The position numbers and the translations under genes were made by a program. The notes under the pieces were generated by a model. It was given only the letters and a program-made list of their open reading frames with translations. It did no database searches and was not told where the DNA came from. Shown piece after piece: positions 19,493 to 29,577 of a DNA stretch of 64,000 bases; the first letter of the stretch is position 1; each line of letters opens with the position of its first letter. The stretch spans positions 1-64,000 of the forward strand of contig JAUQXA010000050.1 in NCBI GenBank assembly GCA_030834895.1. Direction: 5' to 3'. Source of the DNA: Anaerolineales bacterium (GTDB lineage: Bacteria; Chloroflexota; Anaerolineae; Anaerolineales; Villigracilaceae).

Positions 19493-20288
19493 GATGTCCC
19501 CCGGATAGAATTTGTAAGGTTTTTTTTATTGCCGGCAAGGCTGTAGTTACATCTTCATGAATGACTACATTTGCAACTTGATCCAATATAGTAACTGTCT
19601 GATTGATAATAATCAGGGATGATCCCTGCAGATAGGCATTATCAATCATTGCCGATGCCGGACCTCCAGACAAAGATGTTCCTGCGATAAGAATCAGATC
19701 GCTTTGCCGAACAGTTCTTTGGGCGGCAATTAGCGCCTTCGCTGGAAGTTGCTCGCCGGTCAGAATCACATTAGGTTTGAGAATACCATGACAGGTTTTG
19801 CATCGAGGAACTAGACCACCCCGAAGGAATTGTTCTAATATTGCTTGCGATGGATAAATTTTGTAGCAGGATATACAAACAACTTCGCCCAATGTTCCAT
19901 GTAATTCAATCACTTCCCTGTTCCCGGCCTTCTGGTGCAACATATCGCCATTTTGAGTAATGATTGCCTGTAAATACCCCATTTCCTCCATCTCAGCGAG
20001 AGCTAGATGTGCCGCATTTGGTTGTGCGGCAAGTACTGTTTTGATGAGAGGAGCGATCTGCTCATAAAATCCCTGAGGGTCGCGGCAGAAGCCTTGCAGA
20101 GTCCCACTTGTTTGTTCCCCTTCCTGCAAAACTTCTGCCCGCGCCCACAGTCCCGTTCCTGGACTGCGAAAGTCAGGGATGCCTGAACGGGTGGACATCC
20201 CCGCGCCTGTGAATGCTATGACTCGTTTGTTTTTTGCCATCAGAGAGGCGGCTTGAAGAATTTCGTGAGAGGCATCAAGTTGAGACAT
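19485..20288 (-). CDS. Sir2-family NAD-dependent deacylase
   Basis: AFTGAGMSTRSGIPDFRSPGTGLW; TQNGDMLHQKAG; ELHGTLGEVVCISC...CKTCHG. Confidence 0.93.
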   Translation of the reverse strand: MSQLDASHEILQAASLMAKNKRVIAFTGAGMSTRSGIPDFRSPGTGLWARAEVLQEGEQTSGTLQGFCRDPQGFYEQIAPLIKTVLAAQPNAAHLALAEMEEMGYLQAIITQNGDMLHQKAGNREVIELHGTLGEVVCISCYKIYPSQAILEQFLRGGLVPRCKTCHGILKPNVILTGEQLPAKALIAAQRTVRQSDLILIAGTSLSGGPASAMIDNAYLQGSSLIIINQTVTILDQVANVVIHEDVTTALPAIKKTLQILSGGHHV

Positions 20289-20374
20289 TTCAATTTTACC
20301 AAAACTCGTTTATTATCACAGTATATTCAGGCATCTGGTCATGCTGAGTATCTACTCGAAGCAATATATCAATA

Positions 20375-21229
20375 TCATGCTAATGTGTAAAAAGCAACAC
20401 CTAGTGTACCAGGCCCTGCATGGGTGCCGATTACGGGTCCAGCCTCTGCAATCATCAGGTCCGCGCAATTAAATTTAGCCTTCAATTGTTCTCCAAATTC
20501 TCGCGCTTCAGATTCCGCTTCGCAATGCAGCACGGCGAAGTGAGTTTCCTTTGAACCAATCTTTTCCTCCACCAATTCAAATAGGCGCGCAACCGCGCGA
20601 TTACGGGTACGGGCGCGTTCCAAGGGCTCGATTCGCCCTTCTTTAACGTAAAGAATTGGTTTGATGGCTAGTGCCGACCCAAGAAAGGCAGTTGCCCCTC
20701 CAATGCGCCCTCCTTTGTGGAGGTATTCAAGTGTTTCCACGGTGAAAAACAGATTCATATTTTGCTTGATGCGCTCCAATAGCTCAACCACCTCTTTGGC
20801 GTTCTTTCCATTCTCTGCCGCGCGGACTGCGGCAATCGCCATCATTCCAAACCCAAGCGAAACATTCTCTGAATTGACGATATGAACAGGCACATCCTTA
20901 AACTGCTCATTCGCCATCAATGCCGATTGCAGTGTGGCGCTCATCTTATCGGAAATGATCACTGTAACAATTTCCTCCGCATCCTGCGCCAGTTTGCTGT
21001 AGACATTAATGAAATCCTGCGCCGTAGGTTGGGCGGTGGTGGGCAGTTTCTTGCTGGCGCGCAAAAGAGTATAGAATTCTTTTGCATCCAAATTTACACC
21101 CACTTGAAAGTTTTTATCCTCAAAGTTTAAATGGACAGGGACAACATGCATCCCATATTGCAGACCTTGCGCAGGGGTCAAGGAACATGCTCCATCTGTA
21201 ACAACTGCAACTTTTTTCTTTGCCGACAT
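20375..21229 (-). CDS. DegV family (fatty-acid-binding, FakB-like) protein, copy 1
   Basis: KVAVVTDGACSLTP...GMHVVPVHLNFEDKNF; ETLEYLHKGGRIGGATAFLGSALAIKPIL. Confidence 0.92.
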   Translation of the reverse strand: MSAKKKVAVVTDGACSLTPAQGLQYGMHVVPVHLNFEDKNFQVGVNLDAKEFYTLLRASKKLPTTAQPTAQDFINVYSKLAQDAEEIVTVIISDKMSATLQSALMANEQFKDVPVHIVNSENVSLGFGMMAIAAVRAAENGKNAKEVVELLERIKQNMNLFFTVETLEYLHKGGRIGGATAFLGSALAIKPILYVKEGRIEPLERARTRNRAVARLFELVEEKIGSKETHFAVLHCEAESEAREFGEQLKAKFNCADLMIAEAGPVIGTHAGPGTLGVAFYTLA

Positions 21230-21287
21230 AATAATCTCCTTTGGTTGGTGAATAGAATAGTTTTGAGGCGGTTGGAAGTAAGCAACA

Positions 21288-21983
21288 TTATTCTGAGCGT
21301 TTACCCTCCTTTTCGGATCCTGTTCCTTTGATTTTGGCGCGCCAGCCAACTCCGCGCTCGGTGCCATCAATTAGATTACGGATATTCGGACGCAATGCCC
21401 AAAGCAAAAGCGCTTCTACAATCAGGCAATACAAAACATAGACCCACGGGGAGTAACCTTGCCAGGCGCGTATTGCAAAAAGGATGATCGCTATTAGAGG
21501 GACGGTCATCGTTGTTACAGATGCGTACCCCACGCCAAAATAGATCAATATGCTAATTGGAATTAAGATCAGGAAACTCGTCGGCCATAAACCTAAAGCC
21601 CCGCCTAGTGCAGGCGCACCCCCAGCCCCTCCGCGTAAGCGCAACCGTCCATCTTCGTCACGCTCGGTAAGGAAAATGGAATAATTGTGACCCAGGATGG
21701 CTGCCAAGGGGGCAAGAATTTCCAACCAGGCATTATCAGGCGTCAGCCAATGTGCCAGCCATACGGCGCTGGCTCCTTTGAAAACATCCAAGAGCAATGT
21801 TAGTATGGCAATGGCAGGACCCGCAGCGCGTAAGGCATTGGTCGTGCCGGTGCGTCCGCTCCCAATCAGGCGCACATCCTGCCCGGTTTTCCAGCGAACC
21901 AGCAGTAATCCGAAAGGTATTGCTCCTAATATATAGGAGCCCAAAAAAGTGACAAGGGTGTTTGTGATAAGTAAAATTTTCAT
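21288..21983 (-). CDS. plsY: Glycerol-3-phosphate acyltransferase PlsY-like, copy 1
   Basis: GSYILGAIPFGLLLVRWKTGQDVRLIGSGRTGTTNALRAAG; LGHNYSIF. Confidence 0.88.
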   Translation of the reverse strand: MKILLITNTLVTFLGSYILGAIPFGLLLVRWKTGQDVRLIGSGRTGTTNALRAAGPAIAILTLLLDVFKGASAVWLAHWLTPDNAWLEILAPLAAILGHNYSIFLTERDEDGRLRLRGGAGGAPALGGALGLWPTSFLILIPISILIYFGVGYASVTTMTVPLIAIILFAIRAWQGYSPWVYVLYCLIVEALLLWALRPNIRNLIDGTERGVGWRAKIKGTGSEKEGKRSE

Positions 21984-22074
21984 TACAGGTTATTCACTCC
22001 TTAATTTTTCTTTGTAGCAGTCCAAAGGAAATCGAGCCCGGATTGGACAAATCAAGAGTTATCCATTGCATCCT

Positions 22075-22752
22075 TCAGCCGTCCTTTTTCTTTTCATGGA
22101 AACCGTACCAGCCTTTGCCTTCCAGCACAGTCGCATTCACCTGTTTGGTAAGTTCGCGTGGGTCGGCTTCGGTGCCGGGCAGGTCATAATGAATGGGCAG
22201 GATGTAGGGCGCGGCGAATCGGTTTGCCATTCGAATCAAGATGTGTTTATAGCGTTTGGCGCCAAAGGGGGTAGTGCGCCAGGGCAGGCACAGAATATCG
22301 GGGTGTAATGGAAGCGGCGCTTCGTGCGCATCGCCAATATGCAACAGGTCGGCTTCATCCTGCACCAGGAAGGAAAGCGGCGTGCCGCCGGGATCAGGGA
22401 GCCGCCAGCGAAATAAGAGACTGAAAAACGTGTAAATCGGGTCGTTGACACGGCTGTATCCGGGCAGGACCTGGATGTTGGCAACCTGCTCACCCGGCAC
22501 AACAGGATGCAATCGTTCACGCGGGACACCGAGGCTGGCCGCGATTTCACAGACATCCGGCGAGGCGAGAACGATTCCGCTTGGCACATCAGCCACGCGG
22601 CCTATATGGTCTTTGTGCGCGTGGGTGATGCAAATGTATTCCACACCCGGCTCGGGATCGCGGGTAAAGTCGGGATCAATCAGGATATGATGCTTGCAGG
22701 TAATTTCTACACAGGAATGACCAAGATAACGAATTTTCAAAACTGCCTCCAT
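22075..22752 (-). CDS. MBL-fold metal-dependent hydrolase
   Basis: IRYLGHSCVEITCKHHILIDPDF; ICITHAHKDHIGRV. Confidence 0.88.
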   Translation of the reverse strand: MEAVLKIRYLGHSCVEITCKHHILIDPDFTRDPEPGVEYICITHAHKDHIGRVADVPSGIVLASPDVCEIAASLGVPRERLHPVVPGEQVANIQVLPGYSRVNDPIYTFFSLLFRWRLPDPGGTPLSFLVQDEADLLHIGDAHEAPLPLHPDILCLPWRTTPFGAKRYKHILIRMANRFAAPYILPIHYDLPGTEADPRELTKQVNATVLEGKGWYGFHEKKKDG

Positions 22753-22829
22753 AAAGTGGAATTGACGGGATTCTGTGCGTGGACACCTTTTTGAAACGGG
22801 AGAAACGATCTTCAGGTTTTGCGCATGAG

Positions 22830-24038
22830 TTACTTAACGCGCCGCCATAACAGCGTGCTTGCAAACAAAGCCAGCGCCGCGCCAAACAGGAAAGGGGCTG
22901 AGGGGCCGAATCCCATCCATTGACCGAATCCCTGCCATAAAAGTCCCGCAAGAAGCGAAGCGGGGAGAGCAGTAATTCCAATCGCGGCGTTGAAGAGTCC
23001 ATAGGCGGCGCCGCGCTGCGCATCCGGCACAAGGTCGGCAACGAACGCCTTGGCAACGCCTTCTGTGGCGGCGTAGTAAATTCCGTAGAGGCCGAACATC
23101 AACCAGATTTGCCAGCCCGCCTGTGCAAATGCAAATCCCAGATACACAAGCCCATACATGAGCCAGCCAGCGATGATCAATCTTCGCCGCCCCACTTTAT
23201 CGGAGAGCGCGCCGAGCCTGCTGGATAAGATCGCATAGACCGCGGTGAATGTCATCAACATGAATAATGTTTGCAGCACATTCAAACCGCGTTCCTGCGC
23301 GCGTAAAATAATAAAAGAATCGGATGAATTCCCAAGCGTGAAGATGACCACAATAAAGAGGAAGGTCTTGAAACGGGGATCGAACTCCTTAAAAGACAAG
23401 CGCTTCGCGTCTGACATGCTGCCTGCTCCTCCCAAATCTTTTGCTCCCAACCCTAAAACAATGACCGCCAACACACCAGGGATGACGCTGACCAACACCG
23501 CAGTTTGAAATGTGGTGCGTGTGATCTGCAAGGCTCCCGCCTGTGTCAGCCAGACAATCAACGCGGCAATGGCAATGCCTATAAAGGCGCCTGCCGTATC
23601 CCCCGCTCGATGAAAACCGAAAGCAAAACCGCGATTGCCTTCATCGGTACTGGCGGCTACGAGCGCGTCGCGCGGCGCGGTGCGAATGCCCTTGCCTACG
23701 CGGTCTGCAAAACGCACGCCCATCACCCATCCCCATGTATTTGCAAAATAGAGGAACGGCTTGGCAATGGCGGAGATGCCATATCCAATCACCGTCAGCC
23801 GCTTGCGTTGACCCAGTTTATCGGAGAGCGCACCCGAATACACCTTGAGCAAACTGGACGTTGTCTCTGCAACACCGTCAATCAAACCAATGAATGCCAT
23901 CCGCACGCCCAATACATTGGAGAGGAACAATGGAATGAGATAGACGATCATCTCTGAAGAGATGTCCGTGAGAAAAGATGTGGCAGTAACAATCCAAATA
24001 TTGGGATGTAACTTGCGGAGTCTATTGCTCTGTTCCAT
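22830..24038 (-). CDS. MFS transporter
   Basis: SFLTDISSEMIVYLIPLFLSNVLG; GVRFADRVGKGIRTAPRDALVAAS. Confidence 0.9.
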   Translation of the reverse strand: MEQSNRLRKLHPNIWIVTATSFLTDISSEMIVYLIPLFLSNVLGVRMAFIGLIDGVAETTSSLLKVYSGALSDKLGQRKRLTVIGYGISAIAKPFLYFANTWGWVMGVRFADRVGKGIRTAPRDALVAASTDEGNRGFAFGFHRAGDTAGAFIGIAIAALIVWLTQAGALQITRTTFQTAVLVSVIPGVLAVIVLGLGAKDLGGAGSMSDAKRLSFKEFDPRFKTFLFIVVIFTLGNSSDSFIILRAQERGLNVLQTLFMLMTFTAVYAILSSRLGALSDKVGRRRLIIAGWLMYGLVYLGFAFAQAGWQIWLMFGLYGIYYAATEGVAKAFVADLVPDAQRGAAYGLFNAAIGITALPASLLAGLLWQGFGQWMGFGPSAPFLFGAALALFASTLLWRRVK

Positions 24039-24709
24039 TAGTCCATCTCCGCTTCTGCTGGTTTGCCCATACGCCAGACAAACAGAGCCAACATCGCAAG
24101 CCCAACCAGGTAAACAGGCCAGTTGAATTCAGAAGGGCGTAATTTACTGAGTGTTTGTGTATCGGCGGGCAGGGCGGCAAGAGCGTCAGACATGAATGAG
24201 TATAGGACAATGATCACGCCGGCAATCAGGGTTGACCAATCTAAGAAGGTCGGGCGCACATCAAGCCCGTGCGCGTCCTTTCGTATCAAGATCGCTCCCA
24301 CCATGACCATCAGCAGGGCAACCAACACAGGCGCAAGCACAGGTCCCCACCATGGAAGTGGCAACAGGAAAAGGAGGTCAGGGTCGAATGCCGTTTGCGG
24401 CCAGCCAATGAAAACCCTGAGCCAGATGTAATAGAAGATGTCCCATACACCGAAAGCGAAAACAGCAAATCCCAGGCGCGACTGAAACTTCCTCCCGGCC
24501 GCCCAGCCAACAGCCAGCAGCATGACCAGCGTTGCCAGTTCCCTGCCCGTCTCAATGGCTCCGATTTGCGGATCGAAATGAGGAACACTGAGGATGAGGT
24601 CGCGGATGCCATAGAGCCGGCGCAGATAGACCACCACCGCTGATTCCAGATAAGCCATAGCGACGGCGAACAGCCCGATCCATAAAAGGGATTTTGATGG
24701 TTTAGTCAT
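24038..24709 (-). CDS. Polytopic membrane protein
   Basis: Multiple TM helices; ORF to 24748 with likely ATG at 24709. Confidence 0.65.
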   Translation of the reverse strand: MTKPSKSLLWIGLFAVAMAYLESAVVVYLRRLYGIRDLILSVPHFDPQIGAIETGRELATLVMLLAVGWAAGRKFQSRLGFAVFAFGVWDIFYYIWLRVFIGWPQTAFDPDLLFLLPLPWWGPVLAPVLVALLMVMVGAILIRKDAHGLDVRPTFLDWSTLIAGVIIVLYSFMSDALAALPADTQTLSKLRPSEFNWPVYLVGLAMLALFVWRMGKPAEAEMD

Positions 24710-24810
24710 TTTTTCTATCCTTCGACCTCCTTTTGGCTCAACTTTCAATATTCCACCTGCTTCCTCTTCGGACTTTCAGCCAATTCGGATTTGTAACCAG
24801 CCGGGTCTCA

Positions 24811-25275
24811 TCAAGTATTTAAGAGACGGGCATGCAGGTAAACGCCCTGTGCAAACTGAAATATGATGACGGTCATCACCACGCTCCCGCCCACACTTGC
24901 GACTCCAGGCCACGGTGAGCGGAACAGACCAACGGCAAGGGTGCGTGAAATTAGATAAATGCTGCGCAATACCAAACTGTTCCGTTCAACGATAGCGATT
25001 TTCTCACCTTTATCGTTTCGGCAGATTTTGTAGCCGCGCATTAATATCAGCGCCACCACACAGCCTGCCGCAATACTCACGCCTGCGCCAGGAAGGGACA
25101 GCAAGTCGGAAAACCAGCCCGCTAGGTAAATGCCCAACATCAGCAGGGCAAACCCGTAATGAAGCCACATTTCGTTGTGAAATGCCTTTATGGGGCGGAC
25201 CCAATCAGAACTCTTTGGCTCGCAAGCGTTGACAGCGGCGGAATTATTTGAACAAAAGATTTTATGTATTCGCAT
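24811..25275 (-). CDS. Membrane protein (154 aa)
   Basis: Hydrophobic segments; KAFHNEMWLHYGFALLMLGIYLAGWFSDLL. Confidence 0.6.
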   Translation of the reverse strand: MRIHKIFCSNNSAAVNACEPKSSDWVRPIKAFHNEMWLHYGFALLMLGIYLAGWFSDLLSLPGAGVSIAAGCVVALILMRGYKICRNDKGEKIAIVERNSLVLRSIYLISRTLAVGLFRSPWPGVASVGGSVVMTVIIFQFAQGVYLHARLLNT

Positions 25276-25313
25276 GTGGAAAATCCCATAACAATATTGA
25301 AGGCAGATAGTGA

Positions 25314-25769
25314 TTACTCATCCAATTTCGAGGCGCGGCTTTTTACTTCCAGATTTTGAAACAACTGCGGAGCGTGCGCAAAAATCCCTTCGCCGCTGAC
25401 GGCTGTTTGCCCGTCTGCGAGTCGAATCTCGCCCGCAGCGATGACCTTCTTCCCGCTGGCTTGCTTCACCCGCGCGGTAATGGTAAAAGGCTGTCCAAGC
25501 GGAACAGGTTTACGGTAATTGATATTGATGTTTACTGAGGCGACGCGATGTCCAGCCAGCCAGACCGCCGCCCCCATCGCTTCATCCAGCAATGCGGCGG
25601 ATGCGCCGCCATGCACCATGCCGGGCGGACCCTGCTGAACGCTGGTCAACGTCACTTCGGCAAAAATCGAGTTATCGTCCTGCGCGTACCAGGTCACGCC
25701 CATGCCCGGTGAATCTTCCGAGCCGCAAACAAAACAAGAGCCGTGGGTTGGCAATTTTTTCGTCAGCAT
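25314..25769 (-). CDS. PaaI-type hotdog thioesterase
   Basis: CFVCGSEDSPGMGVTWY...GPPGMVHGGASAALLDEAMGAAVW. Confidence 0.85.
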   Translation of the reverse strand: MLTKKLPTHGSCFVCGSEDSPGMGVTWYAQDDNSIFAEVTLTSVQQGPPGMVHGGASAALLDEAMGAAVWLAGHRVASVNININYRKPVPLGQPFTITARVKQASGKKVIAAGEIRLADGQTAVSGEGIFAHAPQLFQNLEVKSRASKLDE

Positions 25770-25792
25770 GAAAAGTATGAAAGTCCTTTTTT

Positions 25793-26473
25793 TTACCAGG
25801 ATTTATTTGGAGGTATGAATTTTCCCGTTTTTCGACGGGCTTGCCGCTGTTTAAAGAACCAGGGGATAAGGCGCAAGAGCAGGACAAGGAGCAAGGCAAT
25901 CACTGCCCAAATGCGGGACGCTTCCACGCCCGCCGCTGCCATGCCCAGCAATCCGAGCGGCAGTCCGGCTACACCAATCCACGGCGCCCAGCGTTTCCAC
26001 AAGACCAGCGCCGCGCCCACTCCCAAGCCGGGCAGGATGGAGGGCCAGCCCAGCCACACTGCCGCGCCCAAAACAGACGCAAGGCCCTTCCCGCCACCGC
26101 GAAAGCCTTTGTAGATGGGCCAGTTGTGACCAATGGCGGGAGCGCAGGCGGTTGCCGCCAGCCATGCGCCGCTTAGACCAAAACGGTCTGCTAGCGCGAC
26201 AGGCAAGAGTCCTTTGCCGATGTCGAAAATGGTTACGAAAGCCGCCGCCGCAAACCCGGCTTTACGGTAGGTTCCCGCTCCGCCGGGGTTTTCTTCCAAT
26301 TCCTGGGCAGAATGCCCGGTCTTGCGGCGCATGAACCATTCGGCGGGGAGGAGGGAGCCGAGCAGGTATCCGCCAATCACCAGAGTCAGAGCGATTAAAA
26401 AGGAAACCTGTGGAATGGGTTCTTCATTCATAGTAGTATCCCAAACCAACCACCCCAGGCCCGGCGTGGACAC
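25793..26473 (-). CDS. PlsY-like acyltransferase, copy 2
   Basis: GGYLLGSLLPAEWFMRRKTG...NPGGAGTYRKAG...IFDIGKGLLPV...IGHNWPIYKGFRGGGKGLAS. Confidence 0.82.
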   Translation of the reverse strand: MSTPGLGWLVWDTTMNEEPIPQVSFLIALTLVIGGYLLGSLLPAEWFMRRKTGHSAQELEENPGGAGTYRKAGFAAAAFVTIFDIGKGLLPVALADRFGLSGAWLAATACAPAIGHNWPIYKGFRGGGKGLASVLGAAVWLGWPSILPGLGVGAALVLWKRWAPWIGVAGLPLGLLGMAAAGVEASRIWAVIALLLVLLLRLIPWFFKQRQARRKTGKFIPPNKSW

Positions 26474-27311
26474 CCATCACGGGGGTAAACTCCGAGTGTA
26501 GGATTTCTACCGGGCGCAGGGTTTGCAGAGCCAGTTCCTCCAGTTGCGCGGCGTGGTCGGGGTTGTCCGCTTCCATGACTGCCAGATGCAGGGTGGAACA
26601 GTCTGCGGTCTTGTGGGCTACATACTCCACAATACATTGCAAGGCGTGGCACTCGCCGCGCACCCGGTTTAGCGGCGCAACAACTCCCTCGTCGTCAATG
26701 GAGAGGATGGGCTTGATTTTCAGCAGGCTGCCCGCCATGTAAGCGGCTTTGCCAATGCGCCCGCCGCGCGCCAGATATTCGAGCGTTTCCAGCGTGGCGG
26801 CAAAACCAACCCTCTGTTTTGTATTTTCAGCCGCTTGCCGCACCTCCGCCAGGGATTTTCCCTGCATGGCGGCACGGGCGGCGGCAATGGCAACAAAGCC
26901 TTGTGATATGGTCGCCTGGCGGCTGTCGAATACTTCGATCACGCTGCCTGGGAATTCCTGCTGGGTGGCGCTTGCCGCATAACAGGCAGTGGTATACCCA
27001 CTGCTCAGTTTGCTGGAAAGAGAGACACAAAACACGGACTGTGTTCCGCCGCGCAAACAAAACGAAAAAGCCCGCTGGTATTCGCCAAGCGAGGGTGCGG
27101 CTGTGGTGGGAGAGACGTGATCCTGCCGCATCCGATGGTATAACTCGCCCGGTTCAATGTCTATCCCGTCCAGATAGGTGCGTCCATCCATTTGAACGGT
27201 GAACGGAATCACCGTAATCCCCAGTTGGCGCGCCAAATCAACAGGTACTTGTGCGACACTGTCAGTGACAACAGCAACTTTTGCCTGTTTATTCAGCGAT
27301 GGCTGGGACAT
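26424..27311 (-). CDS. DegV family protein, copy 2
   Basis: KVAVVTDSVAQVPVDLARQLGITVIPF; ATLETLEYLARGGRIGKAAYMAGSLLKIKPIL. Confidence 0.92.
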   Translation of the reverse strand: MSQPSLNKQAKVAVVTDSVAQVPVDLARQLGITVIPFTVQMDGRTYLDGIDIEPGELYHRMRQDHVSPTTAAPSLGEYQRAFSFCLRGGTQSVFCVSLSSKLSSGYTTACYAASATQQEFPGSVIEVFDSRQATISQGFVAIAAARAAMQGKSLAEVRQAAENTKQRVGFAATLETLEYLARGGRIGKAAYMAGSLLKIKPILSIDDEGVVAPLNRVRGECHALQCIVEYVAHKTADCSTLHLAVMEADNPDHAAQLEELALQTLRPVEILHSEFTPVMGVHAGPGVVGLGYYYE

Positions 27312-28152
27312 GGAGAACCTCCTTTTGTTGATTAAGAACGGCTAGATATTGTTCAGCAACCTGCCGCCCGGTTTCGATCATTTCCTCCGTGTGCGATAAA
27401 TCCCATACAGGCGGGGCAGTTTTGGCTTTCAGGTTCATCAGATGCAATTGCAGGGTGGGGGTCTGCCGCACCACTTCAATTTCCAATTCGGTGGTGTAAT
27501 CCAGCAGGCTTCCAAGCGCGCGGACACCAATGGAAAAAATCCCGTTCAGGCGGATGCCTGTGTTGTCGAACGGTCTGACTAGATTCAAGGCGTAAATTTC
27601 ATCCGCGCCGCGTTCCACAGCCGCGCGAAGCGGCAGGTTGGAGCAGGCGCCGCCATCCACATACTCGCTTCCGTCCACCCGCCAGGGCGAGAAAAGGGGC
27701 GGTAGGGCGGTGCTGGACAGGACTGCGTCTCCTATCTGGTCATCTGGGTCGTCGCCAAAGATGCGCTGTTCTCCATCCGAGAGGCGCACGGCTGTGATGT
27801 AGAGGCGAGGATGGACAAAATCGCCCATTCTCTGTTTGCCGATTTCCCAATTTTGAACGAAGTATTGTCGGGCTTCTTCGTTGAACAGGCTGTTCCGTCC
27901 CAGCGCCAGGCGCAGGATGGCTTCGCCCCGGTTGAGGGCCGGCGTATGTTTGGGCAAGTCGTCCAACCAGAATTGCTTCATGGCGTGGACGCCATCCAGG
28001 GTGGGGGTTGAGGCGAGCAGCGCCGCATTCACCGACCCGGCCGACACTCCCACCAGTAAATCCGGGGAAATTCCATGTTCCAGCAAAACTTCCAGCGCGC
28101 CGACCTGCAGGGCGCCGCGGCTTCCACCGCCGCTGAGTACAAATGCTCTCAT
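27289..28152 (-). CDS. Patatin-like phospholipase
   Basis: FVLSGGGSRGALQVGALEVLLEHGISPDLLVGVSAGSVNAALLAS; YVDGGACSNLPL. Confidence 0.92.
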   Translation of the reverse strand: MRAFVLSGGGSRGALQVGALEVLLEHGISPDLLVGVSAGSVNAALLASTPTLDGVHAMKQFWLDDLPKHTPALNRGEAILRLALGRNSLFNEEARQYFVQNWEIGKQRMGDFVHPRLYITAVRLSDGEQRIFGDDPDDQIGDAVLSSTALPPLFSPWRVDGSEYVDGGACSNLPLRAAVERGADEIYALNLVRPFDNTGIRLNGIFSIGVRALGSLLDYTTELEIEVVRQTPTLQLHLMNLKAKTAPPVWDLSHTEEMIETGRQVAEQYLAVLNQQKEVLHVPAIAE

Positions 28153-28223
28153 AAGAATCTCCTTTCGTCATTTGTCTTGATTTCCGAATAAACCGAAAAA
28201 ATTAGATAAAAAAAATAGCGCGG

Positions 28224-28928
28224 CTAAAGATGCGCAACCTCACGAAGTAAATCTGCCAAACGGTTTAGTTTCTCCGCGTTCAAGGCGGAAATCGAGGCCA
28301 GGATTTGTCCTGCCCTGCTCATCAATAGACTGCCCAGACGATAATACAGTCGTTTGGAGATGGCAAAGCTAAACCCCAGTCCGATTAACGCGGTCAGGCT
28401 GGCGGCTACGGTGGGTTCGCAGTTTAGAAAAGCCTTTCGCACGTTTGTGACATCTTCATGCTCATCCATTAAGTTCAAATTGAGCAATATGGCGGTTGTG
28501 ATGCTTGCAAGGTTCGGGAAGGACACATTTTCATCTGGGATGTGTTCGAGCAACTTATCCAAGAGACTTTCGAGGTCTTGATCCCGATAATTCTCAATTT
28601 GTTGCAGGATACGTTTTTTTACTTGCTGCCATTCTTCCTCGTTGCGTAAATCGCTTCCAGCTAATGTTCGCAGTCTTCGGATGGCTGCAAGCGTGGGACG
28701 AAATGCTATGGTTGGTCGTCCCGGTCCGCCAGGCTGCTCAGGATGTTGGTGTTTCGCTTCAACCATCCCATGCGCCTCGAGCAGGCGCAGCATTTCATAA
28801 GCGCTGACCGGGCTAACTTGAAGGTGTTTTGCCAATGTGGTGTAATGAATGGGCTCTCCGCCTTCATGGTAGAGATCCAGAAGCTTCCCCAATACTTCTT
28901 GTTGGCGACGAGTAAGGTTTACAGGCAT
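28224..28928 (-). CDS. wHTH transcriptional regulator (paralogue of 58597..59292)
   Basis: TRRQQEVLGKLLDLYHEGGEPIHYTTLAKHLQVSPVSAYEMLRLLEAHGMVE. Confidence 0.8.
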   Translation of the reverse strand: MPVNLTRRQQEVLGKLLDLYHEGGEPIHYTTLAKHLQVSPVSAYEMLRLLEAHGMVEAKHQHPEQPGGPGRPTIAFRPTLAAIRRLRTLAGSDLRNEEEWQQVKKRILQQIENYRDQDLESLLDKLLEHIPDENVSFPNLASITTAILLNLNLMDEHEDVTNVRKAFLNCEPTVAASLTALIGLGFSFAISKRLYYRLGSLLMSRAGQILASISALNAEKLNRLADLLREVAHL

Positions 28929-29025
28929 CTTCCGAAAATTCCGAAAGTATTATATCATGTCGATATGGTTCCTTACCTTAATCCGTAGGGAAGCTTCTTG
29001 GTTTCGTTATTCATAAGGAGTCCTT

Positions 29026-29466
29026 GTGACCAAACCCACCATCCTTTCAAAGGAACTTCGAAGATTCATAGAGGAAGCCATGCGCCAAAGCATGAAAGGT
29101 CTGCTGGCTTTTGCGCGTGACCGGAATATTTCCTTTTCTCAAATTTCCATCCTTATGCATCTCCATTACAATGGAAAAAGTAGCGTTTCCAACATTGCCG
29201 ACAAATTGGGGACAACCAACGCGGCAGCCAGCCAACTCATCAGGAAATTGGAGCGCGACCATCTGGTGCAGAGGCATGAAGGGACTGACGACAGGCGGGT
29301 CCGCCAGATAGAACTGGGGGAACATGGGAGGAAATTTGTGGACGCCATGATCGCCACCCGATTTCACTGGCTGGATGACTTAGCTCTGCTGATTGACAGC
29401 GAGAAAGGTTCCCAAATCTTGTTGTCGATCCATGAGTTGACAGAGATGATACAGCAGGTTGAGTAG
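29026..29466 (+). CDS. MarR family regulator
   Basis: ISFSQISILMHLHYNGKSSVSNIADKLGTTNAAASQLIRKLERDHLVQRHEGTDDRRVRQI; GTG start. Confidence 0.88.
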   Translation: MTKPTILSKELRRFIEEAMRQSMKGLLAFARDRNISFSQISILMHLHYNGKSSVSNIADKLGTTNAAASQLIRKLERDHLVQRHEGTDDRRVRQIELGEHGRKFVDAMIATRFHWLDDLALLIDSEKGSQILLSIHELTEMIQQVE

Positions 29467-29577
29467 AAACCTAGTTCTAATGAACAAACTGTGCCATTAT
29501 CCCTTTTTGGAGGAAATACTTCTCCAAAAATTGGATGACATGACAAGAAAATTAATTGTTACTTGTCATCTTTTTAA

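Noticed and set aside
19485-20288. Sir2-based antiphage defence system
   Set aside because: The protein is a compact canonical zinc-binding sirtuin with no fused effector or recognisable defence partner; the context looks metabolic.
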